Assembly (NCBI GenBank): GCA_965646165.1
Contig: CBFFYP010000028.1
Span: forward strand, 1 to 45,637
Direction: 5' to 3'
Length of the DNA: 45,637 bases
DNA from: MGBC114844 sp910585855
GTDB taxonomy: Bacteria > Bacillota > Clostridia > Lachnospirales > Lachnospiraceae
Both the position numbers and the translations under genes were made by a program. The notes below the pieces were generated by a model, which was given only the letters and a program-made list of their open reading frames with translations, was not told where the DNA came from and ran no database searches. Of this stretch, positions 8,256 to 16,672 are shown piece after piece (positions within the stretch are counted from its first letter, which is position 1; each line of letters opens with the position of its first letter).

Positions 8256-11200
8256 GTGATATGGAATCAGACAGCAGGATATCGGATGCTTGGAGGTAAA
8301 GGAAATTTTTTTGCAGAAGCGATTATAAAAAAGTATAAAAGAGCAGAAGAGTATGCATATCAAGGAGTTTCTTTGGTTTTTTTAGAAACAGATAAGAAAG
8401 AGGAAGAAGATCCTTCAAAAAAATCAGAGGTTTCAGTGATTTATCATTTGCTGCTTCAGGAGATTTACTATAAGTACTATAATCAGATGGTGATCAATCG
8501 AAATGAAATACTGTCAGGAATTGAACAGTCAATCGAACAGCATCTTCACTTGGCAAAAAGAAAAGAACCACAGGGATTTTTGGAAGTATATTCTTTTTAT
8601 CAGGAGATAAAACATCTGAATAAAGAAAAAGATTTACAGAAGATAGAAAAATTAGAAAAGTTAATTCAGGAACGAATCGGAATAGCAATAGAAAAAATAG
8701 ATATAGAAAATGCCGCAAAGCAGACAGAAATGCTGCAAGCGTTTACAGAAACAGTACGAGAGGATAAAAAAGAGATACAAAAAGGAGAAGTAAAACAAAA
8801 AAATTTAACAAAGGAACAGAAGAATAAAAAAACAGTAGATATGTCTATTGTGCAAAAAGAAACATTACAAAAGGTACAAGAACAGACTGAGGAAAAAATT
8901 GAATCAGCAGCACAAGAAACAGTTTCAAAAGAGTATATGAAAAAGTTAATTCAGAAAAATACGATAGAAGAAAATAGGGAACTTTACCGCTATTTACAAA
9001 AGAGTCATGTATTGTCTTTTGAAGAAAATATTTTATTAGAAAAAAATATTTTAAAGGAAGATCGAGAACAGTTAAAAAATATTTTATTTGTTCAGATTGA
9101 AAAAATGCCGGAATATAAAACGGCACAGCTTGTTTTAGAGATAAAAGAGAAACTGCCGACATTTTCTACACTTTATAAGATACAGGAAAAATTTTTTCAT
9201 CAGATAGAAAGAGTAAAAGAAATAACAAATTTGACAGGACAAGAGTATGAAATACAGCAGCAGGTTTTATTATCTCTTGTTCGGACGGCAGCAAAAGAGG
9301 AACAGCAGACACTTTATCAGTATTTTGATAACAATCATCTTATCTATACAAACACAGAACAAAACAATAAAAATTCATTGGAGAGAGAAACAGCCGAAAA
9401 CTATGAAACAGTGGAATTATTGCAGATCGTGCGTGATATGGATACCGAGTGGATTCGGGTACTGACGGATAAGTGGAAAAGAGAAGTTATGTCAGAGATA
9501 CCAATAGAAAAAGAAGATGCTGCAAAAGACAGAGTTGATTCGGTTTTACAAAAACAAAAAAGAGAAAAAAAGCAAAATAGAGAAACCGTAAAGAAAAAAG
9601 AAGAAACTGCCGGATATCTCATTCAAAATAAGCCAATCGGAATAGAACAGACTGCAGAATTCAAAGAAATACAAGATCGAACCGAACAGGGACTGCTTTA
9701 TCTGCAGCGGAAATTAGAGCAACAATTTGGAGAAGAAATCTATAGAAAGATAAAACAGAAATATTTAAAAAATTTATTATTTCCAGAAGAGAAAATAGAT
9801 GATAAAATAAAAGAGGAAAAAGAAGAGAAAAAGGAAATACAAAAAGATCGGGATTTGGAAAAAATTTGGCAGATTGCAGAAGATGAAGGAATAGATTTAA
9901 AAAAGGAAAAAGAAAAAGCCGTTCTTTTTGCAGTTATTTTAACAGAAAATCAGTCTGATTTATTAAAACAGAGAACCGAAGATTTTTCTTTTCAATATCG
10001 GTTGGAAGAAACGATAAAAAATATGGATAAAAGCCAGATAAAAAATTTGGTAAAAGATTGGAAAAACGAAATAGATTCTATACAAAGAGAGAAAGCGAAA
10101 GAGAAAATAGAAACAGGAATAAAAAAGGAAGAAATAGAAAGAAAAAGAGAAAAAGAAGCCAAGAGAAAAGAAAAAATAGAAGAAACAGAAATAAAAGAGA
10201 TAAAAAATAAAGAAGAAATCCAAATTGGAAAAGAGATTCAAGATAGAAAAGAAAGTACACCAGAAAAAATTTTAAAAATAAAGCCGCCTTTGACGGAGAT
10301 ACAACGAGTAAAAAGTAGGCTTTTAAATTTAACAGAGGAAGGAAAACCAGAAACGATTGATTTTCTTTATAATTATTTTACAGATCGCAAGCTGATCTAC
10401 AGACAGTTAAAAGAAGAAAAAGAAAATCAAGAAACGATAGATGATCAGGAAAGAACTTTAACAGTTGAGAAACAGAACCAAATTCAAATAAAAGAATATG
10501 AAACAGAAACAAAAGAAGTAGAAGAAAGAAAAAGAACAGAGAAAACAGAGATAACAGAACAGTTAGACAAGACAGAAACAATAGAAAAAACAGAAAAATT
10601 AGATCGCTTAAACAGCACAGAAATCTATCAGATAGATAAAATAAATGAGGTATGGAGTCAGGATAGGGAAACAGAGAGAAAAGAAAGTCAGACCGATAAA
10701 AAGGAGATAGAAACAGAGGAAAAAACAGAGAATTTATTTCAAAAACGCAGGGAAATTGAGAATATTTTAAATCATTTAGAAGAGAGTGCAGCGTTTGAGT
10801 TATTGGAATTCTGGCAAGAAAATAAAAAGCTGCTGCTGTATGGAGATAGAACCGAATCAGAGCAAGTACAACAACGATCCAATCAAACAGAATATCAAAC
10901 TAAAACAGCAGAATTTTCTGATTTCTTAGAGCAAAAATCAGTATCTTTGCAAAATAAAGATATTTATTTAAAAAAAGATAATTTATGGAATTCTATAGAG
11001 CAGCCATTTGAAAAAATACAGGAAAAACAGCAGATAAAAGAATATTTATTGACAAAAGTGGAAGCAGGCGAACCAGAAACCATTGATAGTTTTTATCAGT
11101 ATTTAACAGAACGAAAGTTGATTTACAGACAGCAGACCGAAACAGAAGAAAATAAGTCAGAAGAAAAACAAAGAGAAATAAAGAATTATTTAAAAAAACT

Positions 11201-13094
11201 TCAAGAGGAACATTTAAAAGAGGAAATTTTTATATCCTATTGGAATAGTTATTTAAAAGAAACCGCATTAAAAAGAGAAACAGAAGAAAAAATACAAAAA
11301 GAGAGAACACAAAAAAAGAAGATTCAGGAAAAAGAAATTTCAGAAAGAGAAACGCAAAAAAGTAATGTTCTGAAAGAAAAAATACTGTCGAAAGAACTTC
11401 CGTTAAAAAAGATACAAACAGAAATACAGACGGAATTAGAAGAGGTTCAGCAAAAAAGAGACCAGATAGAAAAAAGAGAAAAAACACAGGAAGTCCGACA
11501 AAGAAAAATTCAAACAGAAAAATCGGACTTAGAAAAATTAAGTTCAGAAAAATTAAGTTCAGAAAAACTAGATTTAGAAAAACGATACTTAGAAAGGTTA
11601 GATTTAAAAAAATCAGACTTAGAAGAATTAAAATTAGAAAAATTAGAATCAGAAAAAACCCGGCAAGAAACCGTAGATGTTTCAGCACAGATACAGCCGC
11701 AAAAAAATGAATTTATTCCAAAAGATATTCGCATTTATAAAGAACCAATAACATCTTCTGTAATACAGAAAAACCAATTATATTTTTCTATTATGGAGCG
11801 TTATTTAAAGGAACTGCAGCTTTTAGGAATCGAACAGACAAGCAGTGAACCAAGTCAGCAGGAAAAGCGGATTAAAGTATTTTTACAGGTTTTAGAAGAA
11901 AGCAGTTTAGAAGAAAGTAATAGTTTTTATCAATATATGGAACAAAATCATCTTCTGCATTACAAAAAACCGGAAATGTTGGAACAGAATGAAATCAATC
12001 TAAAATCAAAAGAAGAAGAACCAGATAAAAAAGAGATATTGCTTGAATGGATTCAGTCTGCTGCCGAAACTACATTTTATAAACTACAGGAAAAATGGAT
12101 CGAAGAGTATGAAAAACAACAGCTAACTCAAATAGCTCAGACAGAACAAAAATCCATAAAAATAATAAAAGAGGAAAATAAAATAAGTTCTGTGATTACC
12201 AGATATTTTAAAGCATTACAGACATTATCTTTACAAGAAAATAAGTATTCGATACTAGAACAACAAAAACAGCTTTTAACGGAAACAATATTAGAAGGAA
12301 GTAAAGAGGAAAAACAGAATTTATATCACTATTTGGTAGGAAACCATTTTATTTATCGAAAGGAAAAGGGTACAGAAAACGAAAGAAATATGAAATCAAA
12401 AACAGAGGAATTTTCTTTTGATAAAAAGAGGGTTTTTATAGATCAATTAAAACAGCTTGATAAAACGGAAATTCGCAGAATATTAGAGCAGATGGAGCGG
12501 GTACATCAACCAGTTTTAAAAGAACAGGCAGAAAAAAGCGAAAAAAAGCAGATAGAGTTTGTTTTATCAAATCAATCTGGTCAATTAAGTATATCGAATA
12601 TATCAAGTCCAGTAAAGCTGGTTTATTTTAGAAAAAACGGAAAAGATTTAGTAATAAAAGATATTCGTATTACAAGAGGAGCTTATACAGCAAAAAATCC
12701 GATAATCGAATATACTAAATATTCTGCAGAACAGGAAACCTCTGATTGGATAAAAACAGGAGTAAATCTGTTATTTCGAAAAAAACCAAAAGCATTAGAA
12801 GAGTCAAAGAAGCGGGAACAGGAAAGAGAAGAAAAGGAAAAAATCCAACACTATATAACAAAAACAACCGAGAAAAAAATTCATTTAGAATCCGAATCTA
12901 CTAAAAAAGAAATGCAAGAGCAGCAGAAGGAACTTCTTTTGGTAAAGACTACATTAAAACAGCAGCAAGAAAAGATAGAAGAGATGGAAAGAAAACAGTT
13001 AAAAGAGGTTAATTCAGAAAAAATTTATCAGATGGTAATGAAAAAAATGGAAGCACAGCTTCGATTGGAGCGTTTAAGACGTGGGCTAAGTTGA
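8256..13094 (+). CDS. Giant repeat-containing helical protein, tape-measure candidate
   Basis: A 1612-residue protein made almost wholly of Lys, Glu, Gln and Ile/Leu-rich helices. Residues 1-120 are more globular (GTG start, AGGTGA ribosome site). A compact beta-like patch lies near 1430-1495 (FVLSNQSGQLSISNISSPVK), and the C-terminus is a basic helix. A motif ending in LY-x-YL-xxNHLIYR-like residues recurs at about 228-255, 333-365, 684-717, 836-864 (divergent), 927-960, 1205-1238 and 1341-1370. Several copies are followed by a second helical motif. Residues 1090-1134 are nine five-residue units. Map position, between tube and LysM genes, is where contractile phages keep the tape measure. 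No other tape-measure candidate is present. The coding strand is A-rich. I see no homology that proves the role. A large cargo or a chaperone scaffold are alternatives. Confidence 0.75.
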   Translation: MIWNQTAGYRMLGGKGNFFAEAIIKKYKRAEEYAYQGVSLVFLETDKKEEEDPSKKSEVSVIYHLLLQEIYYKYYNQMVINRNEILSGIEQSIEQHLHLAKRKEPQGFLEVYSFYQEIKHLNKEKDLQKIEKLEKLIQERIGIAIEKIDIENAAKQTEMLQAFTETVREDKKEIQKGEVKQKNLTKEQKNKKTVDMSIVQKETLQKVQEQTEEKIESAAQETVSKEYMKKLIQKNTIEENRELYRYLQKSHVLSFEENILLEKNILKEDREQLKNILFVQIEKMPEYKTAQLVLEIKEKLPTFSTLYKIQEKFFHQIERVKEITNLTGQEYEIQQQVLLSLVRTAAKEEQQTLYQYFDNNHLIYTNTEQNNKNSLERETAENYETVELLQIVRDMDTEWIRVLTDKWKREVMSEIPIEKEDAAKDRVDSVLQKQKREKKQNRETVKKKEETAGYLIQNKPIGIEQTAEFKEIQDRTEQGLLYLQRKLEQQFGEEIYRKIKQKYLKNLLFPEEKIDDKIKEEKEEKKEIQKDRDLEKIWQIAEDEGIDLKKEKEKAVLFAVILTENQSDLLKQRTEDFSFQYRLEETIKNMDKSQIKNLVKDWKNEIDSIQREKAKEKIETGIKKEEIERKREKEAKRKEKIEETEIKEIKNKEEIQIGKEIQDRKESTPEKILKIKPPLTEIQRVKSRLLNLTEEGKPETIDFLYNYFTDRKLIYRQLKEEKENQETIDDQERTLTVEKQNQIQIKEYETETKEVEERKRTEKTEITEQLDKTETIEKTEKLDRLNSTEIYQIDKINEVWSQDRETERKESQTDKKEIETEEKTENLFQKRREIENILNHLEESAAFELLEFWQENKKLLLYGDRTESEQVQQRSNQTEYQTKTAEFSDFLEQKSVSLQNKDIYLKKDNLWNSIEQPFEKIQEKQQIKEYLLTKVEAGEPETIDSFYQYLTERKLIYRQQTETEENKSEEKQREIKNYLKKLQEEHLKEEIFISYWNSYLKETALKRETEEKIQKERTQKKKIQEKEISERETQKSNVLKEKILSKELPLKKIQTEIQTELEEVQQKRDQIEKREKTQEVRQRKIQTEKSDLEKLSSEKLSSEKLDLEKRYLERLDLKKSDLEELKLEKLESEKTRQETVDVSAQIQPQKNEFIPKDIRIYKEPITSSVIQKNQLYFSIMERYLKELQLLGIEQTSSEPSQQEKRIKVFLQVLEESSLEESNSFYQYMEQNHLLHYKKPEMLEQNEINLKSKEEEPDKKEILLEWIQSAAETTFYKLQEKWIEEYEKQQLTQIAQTEQKSIKIIKEENKISSVITRYFKALQTLSLQENKYSILEQQKQLLTETILEGSKEEKQNLYHYLVGNHFIYRKEKGTENERNMKSKTEEFSFDKKRVFIDQLKQLDKTEIRRILEQMERVHQPVLKEQAEKSEKKQIEFVLSNQSGQLSISNISSPVKLVYFRKNGKDLVIKDIRITRGAYTAKNPIIEYTKYSAEQETSDWIKTGVNLLFRKKPKALEESKKREQEREEKEKIQHYITKTTEKKIHLESESTKKEMQEQQKELLLVKTTLKQQQEKIEEMERKQLKEVNSEKIYQMVMKKMEAQLRLERLRRGLS
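11523..11657 (+). repeat. Degenerate 15-bp tandem repeat inside the tape-measure gene
   Basis: Nine in-frame 15-bp units of the type TTAGATTTAGAAAAA encode five-residue units such as LSSEK, LDLEK and LKLEK (residues 1090-1134). Units 2 and 3 are identical (TTAAGTTCAGAAAAA) and the others differ at several bases. The pattern suggests expansion by slippage within a charged helix. Confidence 0.8.
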
Positions 13095-13109
13095 TTTTAA
13101 GAAGGGGAC

Positions 13110-13250
13110 GCCGAAAGCCGAAGGGAGGTCTGTTCCGGGCCCACTTTCGCTTAGCATTTCCTCGTAGCGGACACATAAGGCACGAAAGTACCGTGCCTAA
13201 GTGCCGACGGGAAATGATGACTCTTCACAGACCTCCCTTCGGCTTTCGGC
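13110..13250 (+). repeat. Family A hairpin element, copy 4
   Basis: Perfect 24-bp arms at 13110-13133 and 13227-13250, with an arm end GGAGGTCTGT/ACAGACCTCC that differs from copy 1. The apical hairpin is GGCACG/CGTGCC, a third covarying version. It starts 15 bp after the tape-measure stop codon. Together with the family B copy at 13300-13625 it fills the 603-bp gap 13095-13697. I see no gene in that gap. Confidence 0.9.
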
Positions 13251-13299
13251 TGTGTGTTCCAGACAATATATTGCTGTAAAGTTTCGGTTTGAATAACCA

Positions 13300-13625
13300 G
13301 CCGGATTGAGGAAAGTATTTGGGATTGCAGCGACTTTGGAGAAAAGCTAGAAGGTCTAAGACTTCTGCTTTGACATTAGAATTTTTTGCATACACTGCTA
13401 TGCGCAGTGTGTGCAAAAAAAGGTGCGTGTTTAGCCCATCTATGGAAAGAGAAGGTGATATCTTGTGGCTGGTTGTATTGTCTTTATGCCATCCAAGTTT
13501 TGGCTGCCAGATGGGCGAATTGCGCACCGGTTCGTCCGGTTGGATGTACTGATATGCAGAAGTCTTAGACCTTCTTACTTTTTGGAAACCGGAGCAGCAA
13601 TCCCAAATGCTTTCCTCAATCCGGC
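13300..13625 (-). repeat. Family B repeat element, complete copy, reverse orientation
   Basis: The 29-bp arms (13300-13328 and 13597-13625) pair with one G-T. Inside lie a second stem (GAAGGTCTAAGACTTCTG against CAGAAGTCTTAGACCTTC), an apical hairpin TGCATACACTGC/GCAGTGTGTGCA, the block GGTGCGTGTTTAGCCC and GGGCGAATTGCGCACCGG. The right end reads GGCGTCCC, so the element starts with GGGACGCC on the other strand. Open frames crossing it are by-products of the repeat. Confidence 0.85.
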
Positions 13626-13697
13626 GTCCCCTCCTCAATCCAGCCACCCTAACGCAACAAGTTTTTCTTAATTTAAAAGCTAATAGGAGATGAAAGA

Positions 13698-14345
13698 ATG
13701 GGATTTGTAAAAGCACAGCTTTTAGTAGAAGCAGGATTACCGATTATTGTACAGTTTAATCCAAAGGAATATAATGTAACAAATGGTGTAAAGTATGCAG
13801 AAAAATCTGTTCCCGGTCAGGAAAGCGCACTTCTTCAGTTTGTTGCGGGAGAAACGCCTACTTTAAATATGAATCTGTTATTTGATACCTATATTCCGCC
13901 AAGCATCGATATTCCGATTGAAATGGGAGTAGATGTCAGCCTATTGACTAGAAGGGTTGTAAAACTGACACATATTAAAGGCTCACTGCACCGACCACCA
14001 GTAGTTACATTTATCTGGGGAAGCATTGTCTTCCAAGGAGTCGTTACCAATGTAAGACAACAGTTTACGATGTTTTTATCAACCGGTATTCCGGTTCGTG
14101 CAAAGTTAGATGTTACTTTTAAATCGGTCAATCAAGACGAATTGCTGCGGTTTCTTTCTCCTTTGGAATCACCGGATCGTACCAAATACCGAACAGTAAA
14201 AGAAGGCGATCAACTCTGGAATTTTGCACAGGAAGAATATGGCTCTCCTGATATGTGGCGGCTGATAGCAAAAGCAAATCAAATTATGAATCCGCTGGAT
14301 ATCTATCCGGGACAGGTAATTAAACTTCCGGCAGTCGAGTCCTGA
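13698..14345 (+). CDS. LysM-domain baseplate protein (Afp7/gp53-like)
   Basis: A 215-residue protein. The N-terminal 155 residues have the pattern of the CIS and phage baseplate family: LPIIVQFNPKEYNVTNGVKY, VAGETPTLNMNLLFDTY and the PPVVTFIWGSIVFQGVVTNV strand. A single LysM domain occupies about 164-212 (YRTVKEGDQLWNFAQEEYGS, then IYPGQVIKLP). In the baseplate this protein joins the tube to the hub. In this setting the LysM fold is a structural part of the baseplate, and I do not take it as a wall-binding signal. The ribosome site is TAGGAGATGAAAGA. It is the first gene of the baseplate module and is followed by the hub gene after 14 bases. Confidence 0.93.
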   Translation: MGFVKAQLLVEAGLPIIVQFNPKEYNVTNGVKYAEKSVPGQESALLQFVAGETPTLNMNLLFDTYIPPSIDIPIEMGVDVSLLTRRVVKLTHIKGSLHRPPVVTFIWGSIVFQGVVTNVRQQFTMFLSTGIPVRAKLDVTFKSVNQDELLRFLSPLESPDRTKYRTVKEGDQLWNFAQEEYGSPDMWRLIAKANQIMNPLDIYPGQVIKLPAVES

Positions 14346-14359
14346 AAAGAGGTGAAAAT

Positions 14360-15424
14360 GTGGCTGATTTGATGTCAGACAGTACCAATTATGAGTTACT
14401 GGTAAAAAAATATGGGAATTTTATGGTGCCCTCTGTAAAAATCAGTGTAAATGGGGTAGATCTTATTAATTTACTAAAGGCTTCTATAAGTCAGGTTCGT
14501 GTCGATCTCTCTTTAAAGGAAGCAAGCAGTGCCAGTTTTACTGTTGAAAATGCTTATCAGCTTACCACACATTCTTTTTTGGCAAAGATAAAAGCGGTAC
14601 TGATGTTGGGAGCGGTTGTAACGGTGGAGTTTGGTTATGGTTCTTTTCGAACAATGGTATTTAAAGGATTTATTTCAGAGATTACAACAGAGTACAGTGA
14701 TGCTCCGGCAATACAGATAACAGCATTGGACGCTGTAAGGCTTTTGATGATGAATAGAAAACAGAATCAGCGTTATGAAGAAAAAACCTATGCAGCAATT
14801 GTAAAAAGTGTAATGCAGAAATATATCAATCTTTGCAGTGATTTTGGAAATGTGGAAACCAGTGCCGATAATTTAGAGGGGGTAACTCAAAATGAATCTG
14901 ATTTTGAGTTTCTTCAGGAATTGGCAGCAAAGGCGAATAAAGAGTTTTTTATTTTTGCAGGAAAAGTTTATTTTCGTACTCCGCAAAAAAAAGAAAAGGA
15001 AATTCTGACATTGGAATGGGGAAAGAATTTGATTTCTTTTCAGTTAAGAGAGAGTTACTGCAATGAGAAAATTATTGCACAGGGGTTAAATGCACAAAGA
15101 CAGGTAAAAGTAGAAGCAACCGAAACGGTAAAGTCCGAAAATTCCTTTCCGATTCTTTTAACTCCGCTTGAGGTAGTGAGCCAGCACAGCGATATTGTAG
15201 AATTAGAAAAAATTCAGAAAAAAGCAAAAGCATTAAAGCGAGAAAAGGAAAGCAGCTTAAAATCTGGATCGGGAAGCTGTATCGGGCTGCCGGAGCTAGT
15301 GCCGGGGCGGTTTCTTTATATCAGCGGATTAAATGGGTTGGGAAAAGAAAAAATCTATTTAAAAAGCGTACAACATTCCTTTGGGGAAAGCGGATTTACT
15401 ACAAATTTTACAATAGGAGGATAA
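14360..15424 (+). CDS. Baseplate hub protein (gpD/gp27-like, N-terminal VgrG part)
   Basis: A 354-residue hub protein of the phage late control D type. The start is GTG behind AGAGGTGAAAAT. Signs are the N-terminal beta domain (KISVNGVDLINLLKASISQV), VTVEFGYGSFRTMVFKGFIS, the helical ALDAVRLLMMNRKQ segment, the SDFEFLQELAAKANKEFFIF block and the FLYISGLNG-type C-terminal domain. Hub trimers link the six-fold tube to the three-fold spike. In Afp8 and T6SS VgrG the hub is fused to the spike. Here the spike is a separate gene starting 5 bases downstream, as in contractile phages. Confidence 0.92.
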   Translation: MADLMSDSTNYELLVKKYGNFMVPSVKISVNGVDLINLLKASISQVRVDLSLKEASSASFTVENAYQLTTHSFLAKIKAVLMLGAVVTVEFGYGSFRTMVFKGFISEITTEYSDAPAIQITALDAVRLLMMNRKQNQRYEEKTYAAIVKSVMQKYINLCSDFGNVETSADNLEGVTQNESDFEFLQELAAKANKEFFIFAGKVYFRTPQKKEKEILTLEWGKNLISFQLRESYCNEKIIAQGLNAQRQVKVEATETVKSENSFPILLTPLEVVSQHSDIVELEKIQKKAKALKREKESSLKSGSGSCIGLPELVPGRFLYISGLNGLGKEKIYLKSVQHSFGESGFTTNFTIGG

Positions 15425-15429
15425 GCAGA

Positions 15430-16215
15430 ATGTCGGAATTGTTTGAATTGCTGTTTGAAAAAGATCAGCAGGAAAAACGCCTTCAGGATATCTGCCCGGG
15501 AGTGATGCTGGGAAAGGTAAAAAAGAACTGGGATTCTGAACATCCGGGTATGGTGATGGTAGAATTTCTTTTAGGAGAAAAGGGAAAATCCACTTCCGGC
15601 TGGATTCCGGTTATGCAGCCATATGCAGGCAATTCCTATGGTCAGTATTTTCTTCCAGAAGTGGATTCGGTGGTAGTAGTCGGTTTTTTGCTTGGCAATT
15701 TGGACAGTCCGGTTGTACTTGGCTGTGTCTGGGATGATGTCAATCGATTGCCGGATGATATGGCAAAGGAAAAGAATACAGTAAAAAGTATTTTAACAAA
15801 GGGTGGACATAAAATTTTATTTGATGAAACAGAAAAAGAAGAAAAAATAGAAATTGTTACAAAGGGTGAGATGCGTATATCTTTAGAGGACAGCAGCCAG
15901 ACTGTGACCATTCAGGATAAAAAAGGGGAGAATCTCTGTGTGATCAACGGAGAAGGGGGACAGATTACCTTGGAAGCCAAGGAAAAAATAATATTGAAAG
16001 CAGGCGGAAAGGAAATGCTTACCCTTGACGGCACAGGGAAGAAAGCATCTTTGGCAGCGGATACAGTGGAAATCAATGCGGGACAGGCACTGACTTTAAA
16101 AGGACAGAGTACCAAGTTAGAGGGAAATATGGTAGAGATGAAAGCACAGGGTTCTTTTAAGGTGGAATCTAGTGCAATGTTGGAATTAAAAGGAAGTATG
16201 ACAAAGATTAATTAA
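15430..16215 (+). CDS. Baseplate spike protein (gpV/gp5-like, C-terminal VgrG part)
   Basis: A 261-residue spike. Residues about 20-115 form the OB-fold seen in gp5/VgrG proteins (PGVMLGKVKKNWDSEHPGMV, GWIPVMQPYAG, FLPEVDSVVVVGFL, SPVVLGCVWD). Residues about 125-261 are short strand repeats rich in Lys, Glu and Gly (ITLEAKEKIILKAGGKEML and on), typical of a trimeric beta-helix needle. No lysozyme domain is present. It presumably carries the PAAR-like tip encoded at 30282. It is tightly linked to the hub gene before it and to gp25 after it. Confidence 0.92.
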   Translation: MSELFELLFEKDQQEKRLQDICPGVMLGKVKKNWDSEHPGMVMVEFLLGEKGKSTSGWIPVMQPYAGNSYGQYFLPEVDSVVVVGFLLGNLDSPVVLGCVWDDVNRLPDDMAKEKNTVKSILTKGGHKILFDETEKEEKIEIVTKGEMRISLEDSSQTVTIQDKKGENLCVINGEGGQITLEAKEKIILKAGGKEMLTLDGTGKKASLAADTVEINAGQALTLKGQSTKLEGNMVEMKAQGSFKVESSAMLELKGSMTKIN

Positions 16216-16234
16216 GGGCAGAAAGGGAGAAAAC

Positions 16235-16657
16235 ATGGAGGAAGAAAAGCTGGTAAAAGATTTTTTAGGGGTTGGCTGGAAATTTCCGGTACAGATTGAT
16301 GAAGCAACAGGATATATCAAAACTTCCTCTTATGAAGAAGATATTCAGGAGGCAGTACGGATTATTTTGATGACAAGAAAAGGGGAGCGGATGATGCGTC
16401 CTGAGTTTGGCTGCGGCATACAAGAATATGCATTTGAAACAATGGAACCGTCTATTTTACTGCAGATGCAGATGGAGATACAAAATGCATTGGTGATATG
16501 GGAGCCAAGGATTACAGAGATTGAAGTACAGGTAGAAGCAGATGCACAAAAGGAAGGAAGACTGAATATTTTTATCAGTTATATAGTGCGTTCTACCAAT
16601 AATCCATATAATTTGGTCTACCCTTATTATATCAATGAAGGTTTTCGGGAAGGTTAA
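16235..16657 (+). CDS. Baseplate wedge protein, gp25-like (Afp9)
   Basis: A 140-residue gp25/Afp9 family protein, the part of the inner baseplate from which the sheath polymerises. It shows GWKFPVQIDEATGYIKTSS, the helix DIQEAVRIILMTRKGERMMR, the PEFGCGI turn and the family signature W-EPR (W89, E90-P91-R92), followed by a beta strand. Despite the old family name it is not a lysozyme. ATG 16235 follows AGAAAGGGAGAAAAC. The first baseplate J gene follows after 15 bases. Confidence 0.95.
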   Translation: MEEEKLVKDFLGVGWKFPVQIDEATGYIKTSSYEEDIQEAVRIILMTRKGERMMRPEFGCGIQEYAFETMEPSILLQMQMEIQNALVIWEPRITEIEVQVEADAQKEGRLNIFISYIVRSTNNPYNLVYPYYINEGFREG

Positions 16658-16672
16658 AGAAGAAACGGAGGG

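Noticed and set aside
11230..11688. Long minus-strand frames rich in Phe and Leu opposite the giant helical gene
   Set aside because: They are mirror images of Lys/Glu-rich codons on the + strand, with no ribosome site and no domain pattern.
13319..13671. Several short plus-strand frames between the tape-measure and LysM genes
   Set aside because: All lie within the family B element, overlap one another in different frames and have no coding pattern.
13225..13716. Minus-strand frame of 163 codons resembling a frame at 45375-45620
   Set aside because: The likeness (CCSGFQKVRxSKTSA-type) comes from both lying inside family B elements. Other B copies do not keep the frame and no ribosome site is present, so I treat it as a by-product of the repeat.
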